Origin: Rhinopithecus roxellana
Taxonomy: Eukaryota > Chordata > Mammalia > Primates > Cercopithecidae
Direction of reading: 5' to 3'
NCBI RefSeq assembly: GCF_007565055.1
Contig: NC_044553.1
Span: forward strand, 102,771,858 to 102,835,857
Length of the DNA stretch: 64,000 nucleotides
Positions 1 to 11,005 of this stretch are shown piece by piece (position 1 is the stretch's first letter; each line of letters begins with the position of its first letter). The translations under genes were made by a program, and so were the position numbers. Under the pieces are notes generated by a model that worked only from the letters and a program-made list of their open reading frames with translations, had not been told where the DNA came from and did not search any database.

Positions 1-654
1 ATTATTCTGACAGCTTATTATTTTTATTTTTTCTGGTTTGAACACAGCTTTAACATTTGCATCGGGCAACCCAAATGTTCAACAGGCAGAAGTGAAACAA
101 CTGCTTGACTAGGCATTTTTGTGAGGCATACATTTGGTTGTTTTCTGAACTTTTCATTGTTGGGGAGGGAGTGGTAGGGGCGAGATCTGTGATTCTCTCA
201 CAGCTATTGTCTTCTTCCCTAGGGCCTTCCTCCCCGGCCGGCACACTCAGCCATCCTGAAGCTTTTAGAAGGAAAACTGCCCAGTCAGCGGCAATTTAGA
301 CTCTAGGGAACAACTCCAGGGATGAAGTGCCACAGTCAAGCTGGTCAAAACATCTTCCTTTCATTCCTCTTCCCTGGAGTGTGTCTTTGGTTAATGCATT
401 CACTGCCCCCGCACCCGCCCTTACTGAGAAAATGTAGCATCCTGTGTGGCTTGTTCTCGTCAGGGGTGTATGCTGAGATAATACTGCTAGAGCCTTTTAA
501 TGGATAGAATAAAGAAGGCCTCAGCCTACATGCCGAAGGAAAAAAATTAAAGGCAAAGGAATCATTTGTTTCCAGAAATCCTCTGGAAGACAGAAACGTG
601 TTTAAGGCACTCACAGCATTCAAGTAAGATAAATTGTGGCAAAAAATTTAACAA
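1..654. other. Unique sequence, no feature recognised
   Basis: I see no repeat family, splice-bounded exon or RNA gene here. Short open frames exist on both strands, but none resembles a known protein and they overlap each other, as chance frames do. Confidence 0.5.
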
Positions 655-1137
655 ACTGTTAATTCCAAACTATCGTGGTCAAAAAATTACTACAGATTTA
701 GTGGCATAAACAATACACATTTAAGAGCTTACAGTTCTGGAGGTCAGAAGGCCAAAACAGGTCTCACTAGGCTGAAATCCAGATGTTGCCAGGGCTGCGT
801 TCCTTCTTAAGGCTCTGGGGCTGAATCTGTTTCCTGTTTCCTCACTCCTTGGCTCAAAGGAGCCAAACACCATTGCATCTTCAAAGCCAGCAACATTGCA
901 TCTCTCTCACTATTCTGCAGCCAAGCCTCCCTCTGACCACAGCTGGGAAAATTCTCCAATTTTAAGGACCTTTGTGATTACATTGGGCCCACCTGGGTAG
1001 TCCAAGCTCATCCCCTCCTCTCAAGGTCCTTAATTTAATCATGTCTGCAAAGTCTCTTTTCTCATGTAATGTAATGTAACAGGTTCCAGGGATTAGGACA
1101 CGGATGTTTTTGGAGGGCCATTATTCGGCCTGTCACA
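655..1137 (-). mobile_element. MLT1-type MaLR solo LTR
   Basis: This is an ancient ERVL-MaLR long terminal repeat in reverse orientation. The terminal-type text 'cagttctggaggtcagaag' is at about 731, with 'gtgattacattgggcccacc' in the middle and 'ggccattattcggcctgtca' at the end. This order matches the reverse complement of MLT1D-like consensus sequences. No internal gag or pol sequence adjoins it, so it is a solo LTR. Subfamily is uncertain. Confidence 0.75.
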
Positions 1138-2085
1138 CAAACCAATGAAAATATACATAGAGTAAGTTTGTGCTGTTCTACCCTAGAGAGTCAGTGCACA
1201 TTTAATGTCAGGGATTGAATTACTTGGAAGTGGTGAGGTGAGGGTGGGATAATGGATTTCCATGGTTTCCACAGACAATAAACTCTTTCTGGCCTTCCTG
1301 TGCCAGATCCCCCAACTGAAGATGGAGCCAGTGCAGGTCGTGTTTTGTCCTACCACTCCCAGGCTCCTGAGCTTTGGAGGGCCTTCTCACCCTCTTGTTG
1401 GAAGTGGCACTTTTCAGAGTGCAGGCTTGGCCTGGCTAAGAGCTATCATCATGTGTTCTGTGCTTTATTACAGTGTTGGGCTGCAGCACTCTGGCTTACT
1501 TACTGTGAGAATGAGTGATACAGGCTGCTGCCCACAGAAACCCTGAACAACATAAGGAACTCTGCCCATTGCAGTCCTAACTACTAAAATGTAGCGACAG
1601 GGAGGTACAGCTGCATTCCTGAGAAGTGCTGCCACCTTGTCCAGGTGTGAGTTGATTTTCAGGGCTCAACACGGCTTTGACAGATGTTTCTCAGCAAGGC
1701 CCAGAGAATCTGGATCTTGGGACCTGCTGCAGGCTGCGGAGTCTCAGGAGGGACCGGCTTAGCAGGAGAGGTCAGTTTGAAGTGAGCTGTGAAAGAGGCT
1801 GGAGCCAGCCTTGTGGTGAGAAAACACAGCAACACATTCTATTTGTTTAAGTGGGAGGAAACTGGAATGAGTAGGATCTGCCCAGAAGAGGTAGGCAGGC
1901 ATCCTGAGAGCTAATCACTACTGAGTTTCAATAAGGTGAGACCACACCGCCTAAGATGGTCCTTGTTAAATGGCAAAAAGACACGGGGTATGGAGGTGTG
2001 CCTTGTTTTAAGAAAACCTACTCTTTGAAATAGAAATGTATTGGATACTTTGATTTATAAAATAATTCACCACACAGGTTGTTGA
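1138..2085. other. Unique sequence, no feature recognised
   Basis: The stretch between the MLT1 LTR and an Alu monomer has no repeat I recognise. A 94-codon frame at 1262-1546 on the plus strand has no recognisable domain, and a second frame overlaps it, so I treat it as chance. Confidence 0.4.
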
Positions 2086-2227
2086 AGCTGGGGGTGGTAG
2101 CTCACACCTGTAATCCCAGCTACTCAGGAGGCTGAGACAGAAGGATCACTTGAACTTGAGCTCGAGACCAGCCTGGGTGATATAGTGAGACGCTGCCTCA
2201 AAAAAAATAAAATAAAATAACATAAAT
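2086..2227 (+). mobile_element. Alu monomer (FLAM-like)
   Basis: A single Alu left-arm-like unit of about 110 bases runs from 'ggtggtagctcacacctgta' through 'gagaccagcctgggtgatat' to an A-rich tail with AAAAT repeats. There is no middle A-rich linker and no right arm. That fits a fossil free left monomer or a truncated old Alu. Such elements descend from 7SL RNA and are mobilised by L1. Confidence 0.75.
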
Positions 2228-3724
2228 AGGTTGTTGATACAGTGAGCTTCTCTTATGTGTGTAACACAGAATTCTATACACACACAAAAAATGTATTGTC
2301 CACTCCCAAAAACACATCTATTGCATAAAGTGAGCTATCCATATATCCATATAAGCTAAGGTTCCTGAAAAACAGTGAACCAAGAGAACTTTCGGGAAGG
2401 ATGGAACCAAAGCTTCAAAATGTTTTGCTAAACTCTCAAGGTGTGTGTCGCAGCTCAAGAGGCTTACCAAGATGTGGGAGGAAAGTTTGGGAGAGGCTAT
2501 ACCCCTCCAGTGGTGAAGTAAGGTATTAGAATGATGGCACTAAAGCAGGGCAGCATGTCTAAGGAAACATGTATTCCAGTTTGAAGGTAGCTTACCAGAG
2601 GATTTTCATTATCTCACATAAGAACAACTGTGGCTTATGTAGAAGAGCTACAGTGGCTTATAGCATGCAGACAGCCTTTTTCATTCTCCAAGAACTAGCA
2701 GTATTTCTTCACTGGTGACATCTTACCAATTCTCCAAGTCATTATTATTACTATTATTTTTAATTTATAGACAGAAATGCCAAGACAGTGGTTTAGAAAA
2801 TACTTTGGGTTCCCAGATGCTTGGAAGAGTTGGGAAGAGAACCTAGAATTCTCAACTTGTACTCTCATACTGGTCTTTTTGGGCTTCATGTTCACAATAT
2901 GGGGGTGGAGGAGGTGAAGAAGTTCAGGGTATATGGGCATGGAAGGTGGGGAAGTGGCAGCGGAGAGGGAGAGGATAGTATTTAGGAAACAATGAACCAT
3001 GCATGCTTTTTCCAAAGCAAGGGGCCATGCAACCCCAGGTCTTGGGGGTCACAGAAGATTCTTAAAGACAAGCTTCAATGGATAAAAATGATTAACCATC
3101 CACTAAATGCCACCTTGTGGTCAGGGATGGCTGAGGAGAGAAACTGCCAAGTCACTATAACTTGTACACCATAAACATACAATTTGTATTTGTCAAGTAA
3201 CAAAATAAAGTAAGAAAATAAAATAGAGGATTCCATTCAGAAAGAAAACAAAAAGTCACCATGAAGGACATGGAAAGACAAGGGGCTAAGTAGCCAGAGA
3301 AGGGACCACTCTCCCCACTCTAGATAGTTTTTTGTGAGCGCAGTAATAAGAGTCAAGTTTATTCATCCTCCAATAACTTAACTTGTCCACTTGTCAAGTT
3401 CAGCACAGGACATAGGCACAATCCCTAAAGTTCTCCACCATAAAAAACTTTGTACCTAGCCTACAGCAGTTTGTTGGGGGACACCATACTTCCTAGGTAT
3501 ATAACCAGAACCACTCCCACCTGTGCCCCTGCCCCCACGCTGTTCTGCCATCCTCCTTCAGCCCTGTTATCTCACCCCTCTGCACCAGGAGCTAGTTCAC
3601 TACGTGGGGACACGGAATGGAACCGGGTAGGCCACTTGAGGGAAAGATGCAGTATAAATGTGTTATAGATCGATTGTGGGTCAAGAGTACCCAGCTCAGG
3701 GTGAAATAGCAAATGGAAAGAAGA
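2228..3724. other. Mostly unique, with a short L1M 3-prime tail near 3157-3215
   Basis: Most of this stretch is unclassified. Around 3157-3215 the text 'acttgtacaccataaacata' followed by 'tgtcaagtaac' resembles the terminal 50 bases of L1M-class LINE 3-prime ends on the plus strand. The rest shows no coding or RNA feature I can support. Confidence 0.4.
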
Positions 3725-4037
3725 GGCCAGGTGCAGTGGCTCACAACTATAATCCCAGCACTTTGGAAGGCCGAGGGAGGAGAATAGCTTGAGGCCAGGG
3801 GGTTTAGACCAGCCTGGGCAACAAAGTGAGGCCCTGTCTTTACAAAAAATACAAACATTAGCCAGGCATTGTTGTGTGTGCCAGTAGTCCCAGCTACTCA
3901 GAAGGCCGAGGAAGGAGGATCGCTTTGAGCCCAGGAGGTTGAGGCTGCAGTGTGCTGTGATGGCGCCACTGCACTTCAGCCTGCATGACAGAGCAAGACC
4001 CTGTCTCAAAACAAAATGGAAAAAAAAGGAAAAAAGG
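3725..4037 (+). mobile_element. AluJ element
   Basis: A dimeric Alu starts with 'ggccaggtgcagtggctcac' and contains both arms. It ends with 'gagcaagaccctgtctcaaa' and an A-rich tail. The right-arm text 'gaggctgcagtgtgctgtga' and the high divergence from younger Alus indicate the AluJ subfamily. A TG microsatellite lies just downstream of the tail. Reverse-strand open frames across this copy are Alu-derived. Confidence 0.9.
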
Positions 4038-4051
4038 GGAATATGAAGGAG

Positions 4052-4052
<1 letters not shown>

Positions 4053-4099
<47 letters not shown>
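4053..4099 (+). repeat. (TG)n microsatellite
   Basis: An uninterrupted run of about 23 TG units follows the tail of the AluJ copy. Pure dinucleotide runs of this length are usually length-polymorphic. Confidence 0.98.
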
Positions 4100-4103
<4 letters not shown>

Positions 4104-4539
4104 ATTAGGGACTCTCAGAAATGCTTGTTCTCTTGATTCTTTTTCGTCCAATGTCAATCTTGGTTTTTATGGGAGCTTAGTTTTCTCAACTTCCACTTCA
4201 GACACAGATTGACATGGCTGCATTTGCTCATTGGTTTAAGCTAGAATGACAGATAATGTTTTGTCTATGTACATCACTTTTAACCAAGGCACTCTGCCAC
4301 TTTCCCCTCTTCCTCCCAATTACTACTGTCAGAACAAGATATCCAGCACTATGCCATATCCTCAGGCAGGTTCTCCACATCTTGAGGTTACCAGGGGTGA
4401 ATCAGGGCCAATGAGGTCACTGGATTCCTACCTGCCCCATGGTTTGTTGCTCTGTGACTGATGGGCTTCCAGTACATAGACTGTCCAAATAGTGTTCAAG
4501 AATTCTGGAGATTAATGAGGAAAAGAATATAAATGTATT
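4100..4539. other. Unique sequence, no feature recognised
   Basis: No repeat or gene was recognised. A 71-codon frame at 4246-4461 on the plus strand has no recognisable domain. Confidence 0.4.
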
Positions 4540-4619
4540 TATTACCACTGAACTGTACACTTAAAAATGGTAAAGATGGTAAATTTTATATGTATATTTT
4601 ACTTCAATAAAAATAAATA
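4540..4619 (+). mobile_element. L1M 3-prime tail fragment
   Basis: The text 'actgaactgtacacttaaaa' followed by 'tggtaaattttatatgtata' and 'ttcaataaaaataaata' is the characteristic terminus of old L1M LINEs. An AluS sits directly after it, so the Alu probably inserted at the A-rich end of this fragment. Confidence 0.7.
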
Positions 4620-4947
4620 GGCCAGATGTGGTGGCTCACGCTTGTAATTCCAGCACTTTGGGAGGCCAAGGTGGGTGGTTCACCTGAAGTCAGGAGTTTG
4701 AGACCAGCCTGGCCAACATGGCGAAACCCCGTCTCTACTAAAAATATAAAAATTAGCCGACCATGGTGGTGCGCACCTGTAGTCCCAGCTACTTGGGATG
4801 CTGAGGCAGGAGGATCACTTGAACCCGGGAGGTGGAGGCTGCAGTGAGCCGAGCTTGTACCACTGCACTCCAGCCTGGGTGACAGAGTAAGACTCTGTCT
4901 CAATAGATTAAATAAAAATAAATAAATAAATAAAATTAAAAAAAATA
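4620..4947 (+). mobile_element. AluS element
   Basis: A full dimeric Alu starts at 'ggccagatgtggtggctcac' and contains 'ccaacatggcgaaaccccgt' in the left arm. It ends with a compound AAAT-rich tail to about 4947. Diagnostic positions look AluS-like. Frames on both strands here are Alu translations, not genes. Confidence 0.92.
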
Positions 4948-5075
4948 ACCTGGGTTCAAATGAGGACATATTCACTTCACAACAAAGTCATATTGGAAGG
5001 CACATCACTACAAAATTTGACCACTGTGGAAACAGGAAGTATTATTACATTACATCAGGAAAAGAAAATTAGAAG

Positions 5076-5111
5076 TTGGCATTAGAAATTTCTAATTGGC
5101 ATTAGAAATTT
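5076..5111. repeat. 20-bp-period tandem duplication
   Basis: The 16-mer TTGGCATTAGAAATTT occurs at 5076-5091 and again at 5096-5111. The four spacer bases are CTAA. This looks like a short slippage or microhomology duplication in otherwise unique DNA. Confidence 0.9.
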
Positions 5112-5931
5112 AGTCCTGGATGCACTAACTCCCTATGTCCTCATTCAAGTACAACACATGCAGTGTTGATCACAGGTGATCTCATTTCATCTTTGCAACA
5201 GCACGTCGAGAAGCTCAGAATTCTGTCACATACAAAAATCCTGTTGATTTTATATCTCATTTTAAAAACTTTTAGGTAGTTGGGGTATTTTATTGAGACT
5301 TCTAAATCTAGAAATCTAATTTTAAATCTTACCATTAGATATCTTCATACTAGTGTTTTGGATGATTTAATGAGTGGCACCATTTAGAGGAAACAAGGTT
5401 TTAATCTGAATTTATGAACTGTAAAGAAAGTGCCAGTATGCTGACTAACTAATGAGCTTTTTAATGATGAGAAATAGATAAAGCTTTAAAATGCAGAATG
5501 CTTATCAAGGACCTCAGACAATAGCAAAGTGGAGCAATTTAGAAGTACTTACCAGTGCAACTGCTGTGACAGCGAGAAGTGAACTATTTTCTTTCATTTT
5601 AAAGCACTGCTTTTCATACGTGGGAGTAATTTCTATATTTTCTTAACTGAAATTAAATGCCCTGGTATAATCCTCTTTTCAATAGGGTTCAAAATATAAA
5701 TAACCTATTGATACCACTTGTAATAAAGCAAGAAAAAATGTCTCTACAAAGAGGGGAAATATCTGAATCTCAAATGGGATGATGGGATCCAGGGTTTAGA
5801 TAAGGTCAGATGGTTGGAGCTTCACTCAGGGGAGCTTCTCCTTGGAGCAGCTTTAAACACAGGCATGCTCCCTGTGGGAGATGGCAGGGCTCTGGCTGGG
5901 CTGACCCCACATCACATCCAAGATGCGAACA

Positions 5932-5980
5932 CCTATAAAACACCTAAGATGACCCCACATCATCTTAGGTGTTTTATAGG
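5932..5980. repeat. Perfect 21-bp inverted repeat with a 7-nt loop
   Basis: Positions 5932-5952, beginning CCTATAAAACACC, are the exact reverse complement of 5960-5980, ending GGTGTTTTATAGG. The loop is CCCCACA at 5953-5959. The 13-mer TGACCCCACATCA also occurs as a direct repeat at 5912-5924 and 5950-5962, across the arm and loop. This pairing of a hairpin with a nearby direct repeat is the geometry expected of a replication template switch. It is not part of a transposon terminal repeat that I recognise. Confidence 0.97.
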
Positions 5981-6534
5981 AAGTCTGGACTTCCAAAGAG
6001 AAGAGCTGAAGTGTGCCTTTACTCCTGTGCTCTGGGGCATAAAAAGAAATAATAAAATAACACTTTCCCTTGCTATAAGGGGATCTTTATTTTGGGGCCT
6101 CTAGAACCTGTTGTTCCAGATATCTCTGTGATGCAGCACTGGCAAGGAAGAGAAGCCCACAGATCTACCACCAGCTACTGAGATCTAAGACTGCCCTCTT
6201 CATTTTTAAACTCAAAGTTTTAAAGTTCACAAGACCCAGAAGTAAATGAAAAGCTGGGATATGTTGGCACGATGTAGCTTTGCTTTGTTGTTGTTGTTGC
6301 TAATAAGGAACTAGACTGAGCTTGTCTCTTCCTTCCCAGGAAGTGAGCTTTCCAGCTGATTAATTGAATTGCCCTTCCTCGGACAATGGAAAGGCCCCCA
6401 GAGAACAGGGCTTTCAGAGTTTTTGACATATGGTACAAACCTATTGGGCCCTGTCAGTTTCCATCCTCTATATTAAACAGGAGAGGTGGCAATAGAAGGA
6501 GTAGGGTTAATAAATCCTCAGGCATTAATTGCTA

Positions 6535-6665
6535 CAGAGGCAGCAAGATACTGTGTGTCAGCCCTGGATTTGAATCACAGCTCTGCAACTTCCCGGCTGG
6601 GCAACTTCTGGCAAATTGCTTAATGTCTCTGAGCCTTGGTTCCTTTATCTCTGAGAGGATTAAAC
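6535..6665 (+). mobile_element. MIR SINE
   Basis: A tRNA-derived mammalian-wide SINE. It contains 'gccctggatttgaatcacag', the decayed B-box region, followed by 'aacttcccggctgggcaact' and 'gcttaatgtctctgagcctt', in MIR consensus order. It has no flanking duplication left. It is not a functional tRNA gene. Confidence 0.85.
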
Positions 6666-7060
6666 AGAAACCCAGGCAACATTGGTTTCCATTTCAGAAG
6701 AATCCCAGCAGAGTGGTGGTCAGGAGACAGGAAGTTAGTGAGTAAGGTGCTGCCAGAAGTTGGCTTTCCCTGGGTTTTTGGTCAGGACACTTTTCTATGC
6801 TTGTTTCTAGCTATCCTCCATCCTGCTTTTTGACGAACCTTATTCTTCCTTCTCACCCTTTAACTCCCTCTCCTCTGTTTATTCCTTCTATTCTCAAAAT
6901 CTTCTTTAATTTTTAAACAAATCATCTTTCTTTTTACTTGCACAGTTTTTACTTGCTACTTCTGAATTTAGTTCAAATTATTTGACTGATAAAAATTCTC
7001 TCATGTCACTTAATTATAATCTCTGCTTGGATTTACTTGTCACATATAATATGTTAATTT
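6666..7060. other. Unique sequence, no feature recognised
   Basis: Pyrimidine-rich text around 6840-6960 has no repeat identity I can name, and no coding exon is visible. Confidence 0.4.
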
Positions 7061-7188
7061 AGGATTTCCAGATAAAATACAGAACAGCTAGTTAAATCTG
7101 AATTTCAGATAAACAAGAATTTTTTTTTAGTATAAGTATGTTCCATGCAATATTTGTATTTTTATCTACTAAATCTGGCAACTCTCGT
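7061..7188. mobile_element. Old MITE-like DNA element, family unassigned
   Basis: The segment starts 'tttccagataaaatacagaa' and ends 'ctactaaatctggcaactct'. Both ends carry CCAGAT or its complement in inverted orientation. The interior 'gaatttcagataaacaagaa' and 'agtataagtatgttccatgc' match a common mammalian interspersed repeat that I remember but cannot name securely. Confidence 0.5.
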
Positions 7189-8311
7189 TAACCAAATGTG
7201 AACTAAGTTCTCCTTGATAATCTCTATATCACTTTCACATTTTATTAATCTCTGCAAAGATTTTATTCATTGAATTGTAGGTGTTCTTGTAAACTTGCAG
7301 GAGTCTTGTAATCAGGTGCCTATAACGCAAAGAAGCACAATTTATTGCTTGTTCTATTTTGCTTTTGCCAGTCTCTCCTCTCTTTATGTGTCATGGTGCA
7401 TGTGCTTGACTTACATAGACATGAGTTTTATAGATGGGGGGACAAGGGGAGGAGCAAAAGCCTGGGAAGATTTGGTAAAAATCTCTGCTCCATGAAAGTC
7501 AGGACAGTCATAATGTGGGATGGGGTAAGGTCTAGGGCATCACCAACTGGGCACCTCCAATGCCCATTTCTCTTGGGTTTCTTCTCCCTACAGCTCTGAT
7601 GACAGTCACTTAATGGAGCACTGGAAGAGGCTAGTACTGCAGGAGGCAGAATCCTGTGGGTTTGTAGACAGAACTTAGGGGGCCCATAAATTTAGATGGA
7701 AAAAAATTCTATTTATTTTCATAACTTTTTTCAATTACAGATATGGGCAACGAAAACAATCGTTATCAGTACCTGTGACTGTCACCAAGAGAAATCACAG
7801 ATTTTAAAAATAACACATAAAGTTATTATAGATATTAACATTTAATTACTCACTCATTCTTACTTCAAAATTATGGGAGCTGCTACACCCATCCATAGAT
7901 CTTGTTATTTAAAGCAATAAATTCATTAATAACAAATAACAATAAAGAACTTGCTGAATATAAATTTGTTTTTAAAATATTTTAATAAGTTTATTTCAAT
8001 ACAATTGGTTTTCTTTGTAATTCTGGGTATTTTGTTCTATGCATTTAAAAATATTATTCTGAGAAGGGGTCCACAGGCTTCACCAGATTGCCAAAGGATT
8101 CCATGGCACACACACACAAAGTTAAGAACTTGCACGAGAGAAAGACCTGAGCTCACGTATACATAATTTACTTTCCTATCTCTAAGGCAAAATGGGCATA
8201 ACTATCCTCATTTTCTCTTTTCAATGCACACTTCAAACTGCAGGCTGCCCTGTCATGACTTCCAAGGAATCTTGAATATCTTCTTCACCTAAATTTTACT
8301 TGCTTTGAGTA
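7189..8311. other. Unique sequence, no feature recognised
   Basis: An AT-rich stretch with several short overlapping frames. The 66- and 84-codon frames at 7295-7599 overlap in different phases and show no domain. I support no gene here. Confidence 0.4.
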
Positions 8312-8607
8312 TTTTTTTTTTTTTTTTGAGACAGTCTCCCTCTGTCACCCAGGCTGGAGTGCAGTGGGGCGATCTCGGCTCAATGCAACCTTCACCTCCT
8401 GGGTTCAAGTGATTCTCCTGCCTCAGTCTCCCGGGTAAGCTGGGATTACAGGTGTGCACCACTATGCCCAGCTAATTTTTGTATTTTTAGTAGAGATGGG
8501 GTTTTGCCATGTTGGCCAGGCTGGTCTTGAACTCCTGACCTCAGGTGATTCTCTCACCTCAGCCTCCCAAAGTGCTGGAATTACAGGTGTGAACCACTGT
8601 GCCGGGC

Positions 8608-8608
<1 letters not shown>
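8312..8608 (-). mobile_element. AluS element, reverse orientation
   Basis: A T-rich start is followed by 'gagacagtctccctctgtca', which reads as the 3-prime end of an Alu on the minus strand. The copy runs through both arms to 'cactgtgccgggcc'. A TA microsatellite abuts the Alu 5-prime end. The 67-codon plus-strand frame at 8454-8657 is antisense Alu plus TA repeat. Confidence 0.9.

Positions 8609-8610
<2 letters not shown>

Positions 8611-8638
<28 letters not shown>
8611..8638. repeat. (TA)n microsatellite
   Basis: About 14 uninterrupted AT units lie directly beyond the head of the reverse Alu. Unlike most Alu-linked microsatellites, this one is at the 5-prime end of the Alu and not at the poly-A end. 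Confidence 0.97.
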
Positions 8639-8641
<3 letters not shown>

Positions 8642-8797
8642 AGGAGTGGATTTCTAGAGAAGTACCAAGGCTTCGGGAAGACCCCCAGGAGTAAAACTCG
8701 TAAAAGAAAAATAATTAAGACCAGAGTCCAAGTTAACTTTCACTGATTGGCTCCATTTTGAAACCCTTGGCAATCAGTATCATTATAAAATCCAATT

Positions 8798-9118
8798 CAG
8801 GTTGAGCATCCTTAATCGGAAAATTCAAAACCCAAAATGCTCCAAAATTTAAAACTTTTTGAACACTCACATGATGCCACAAGTGGAAAAGTCTTAACAC
8901 TTAAAAAAGGCTTAATAGCCCTTAACACAAACTTTGTTTTATGCACAAAATTAATATCGTATTGTCTAAAATTACCTTCAGGCTATGTGTATAAGGTGTA
9001 TATGAAACGTAAATAAATTTTATGTTGAGACCTAAGTCTCATCCCAGGAGACCTTGTTATGTATATGCAAATAGTCTGAAATCCAAAAATATCCAAAACA
9101 TCAAGGATATTCAACCTG
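8798..9118. mobile_element. Tigger2-like MITE (pogo/Tc1-mariner class)
   Basis: The element opens with 'caggttgagcatccttaatc' and closes with the inverted match 'ggatattcaacctg', flanked by TA on the right. The interior has 'tatgtgtataaggtgtatat' and 'aggctatgtg', as in non-autonomous Tigger2 copies. It is about 321 bases, has no transposase, and has diverged arms. Such elements moved by cut-and-paste early in primate or eutherian history. Confidence 0.8.
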
Positions 9119-10299
9119 TACAGTACAAAAGCTATATTAAAGAAAGATATTAAATCTGTAATACCTTGGATAGTATGTTTATATCAAAAGTGTGTTTATT
9201 TGATCAATTTAAATGTAATCCCTGGGTGTTAGCTACTTTGCAATTTATCAGGAAAAAGCTCCTGTCTATAACCAAGTCAGATTTGATGCACAGGAAAAGA
9301 TGGGCTCAGGCTTAGGAAGGAGGTAACTGAAGCAGAGAGAGGGAATCTTTTACTGCCCACACCCCTTTGTTATTTGTGAGCTTCCAAGGGCTCTGGGAAG
9401 GTCGTGGGGAAGCAAGGGGCCTAGAGATGGGGGACTTCATGCTGGAAAATGGGCTGCTTGCTGGGTGGGAAGTGGGGGTGCCTGATCCTGGCATGGGAGG
9501 TCGGGGGTGAGGGGACTTGAATGAATGCCTGGGGGTTGGACTGGGAGAATAAAGCCATGAAGGGACTGTTCTCATTAAAGAATCCATTTCCCATTTTCAG
9601 CAGTTTGCTACATTAACAAGCTGAGCCGTGAAAGGATTAGATCCGCTAAGTGAGTGCCTGTTCTGTGCACCATTGCAAAACACATTTCAGAAAGCAGTAG
9701 ATTCGTCTTAAATGAGTATCTGCTGGAGGAGCAAAGCCCTAGGAAAACAAAGGGGCACGCCAGGGTAAGCTAATAATTCCTGCTGTGCTTTGAGGGCAAT
9801 GAAATGACTGCAACCCTGAGAACTTTTTCTCCCTCCCCTGCAGTTGGTATAAACATAAGAGCCATTTTGATGATCATATCGACACCTCAGCAACAAGTGC
9901 TTCCCAGGTGCCAACAAAATGTCACTTTCCAAAGGGTTAAATGAACCAAAAGAGCCTCACCCTCAAATATTCTTTTTCTGCACCCATTTAGTATGCATAC
10001 CTATTAAACAAAACAATGGGCATAGATTCATATCCTGTCTACAAATAATCGAATGATACAAGAACAAATCTACCACCAGCTGCTTTGTCCCATGCTATGC
10101 TTTGACTGGGAGGGGAAAGCCAAGTTTTGAGCTGGGTCTAGCCTGACTCAGGCCTTAACTTGTGAGTCCTGCTATTCTAACCCTTTCTCTTGATCTGCTT
10201 TTCAGCCTGTCTCGGAGCACACAGCTCAGAGCAGCAGGGAAGTTGCTTAGCAAAGGGCCACCCACTTGCCTATTATTTCTTCCTCGCCTGTGACATGAC
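9119..10299. other. Unique sequence, no feature recognised
   Basis: No repeat was recognised. Minus-strand frames at 9312-9587 (proline/serine-rich) and 9708-9932 have no recognisable domain and no sign of splicing context. Confidence 0.4.
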
Positions 10300-10640
10300 A
10301 CAAGAACAAAGTAGACATTAACCGCTACATTAAACCCAGAAAGAAAGTAATCAGTAACCTGTTATTCCCTTAATAAAGGGAAACACATGCAGTGTGAAAT
10401 CCAGAAGACTAATCAATAGCCGCAGACAATGCAATGTGCCAAACAAATTGCAAATCAATTAGAATCCTTGTTTTCTTTGAAATGGTTCACTATATCTAAA
10501 GCAATTACTCCTTCATTAGACCTAATTTAACAGCATGACTGCCCTGGCTACAACTGGCAGCGTCTGGCTATCAAATGGAAGAATGGCAGCTTATTTCTGT
10601 CTGTCTGTGAGTCTAGCACCAATCAAGAAAAAAAAAAATG
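10300..10640. promoter_or_regulatory. Candidate conserved non-coding element (inferred)
   Basis: A repeat-free block dense in sequence resembling developmental-factor sites. It has CAATTA homeodomain cores at 10456-10461, CTTTGAAA (TCF/LEF-like) at 10475-10482, and 'aatcaatag' near 10408. This is inference from motif clustering and lack of repeats alone. Such motifs are common by chance in AT-rich DNA. Confidence 0.25.
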
Positions 10641-11005
10641 AATTCCTTTATATGAGAGAAACTTTTAATGAATGGGTGGATATTTGTTTTAATCAAAATA
10701 TCGGTACCAGAATGAGAGTTCCCTGCTCTCCCCAGGGAAGTTAAAAGAGAAAAGAACTAAAGAATTTTTGAATAAAAATCTGTACTTTAAAAATGTATTT
10801 TTTTTCTTCTTTCTATGCGAGCTTCAACTAGATTAAAATGGAATTTAAGTATGTAAAGTCCTTCCAGCTCTTCAAATCTAACACAACACTTGGTACTAGT
10901 TTTTGGACTTTTGAAAAGAGAATTCTGGTTCTTATTGAATTTGGAGTATTCTTGCAAATGATCACTAAAAAAACACTAGTTCACTTATTACTAAAGCTAT
11001 TTAAA
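10641..11005. other. Unique sequence, no feature recognised
   Basis: AT-rich sequence with no repeat or gene that I can support. Confidence 0.35.

Larger units (their letters stand above)
4948..6534. other. Unique sequence with a tandem duplication and a perfect hairpin
   Basis: No repeat family or gene was recognised. The stretch holds a 20-base-period tandem duplication at 5076-5111 and a perfect inverted repeat at 5932-5980, both listed separately. A CAA/GTT run lies at 6286-6300. Confidence 0.5.

Noticed and set aside
3572..4009. 145-codon minus-strand open frame
   Set aside because: It is an antisense translation of an AluJ. Its Alu-typical peptide text shows this, and it has no independent support.
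6535..6600. tRNA-like B-box text
   Set aside because: It lies in a MIR SINE, whose head is tRNA-derived. No cloverleaf can be drawn. The same holds for the other MIRs.
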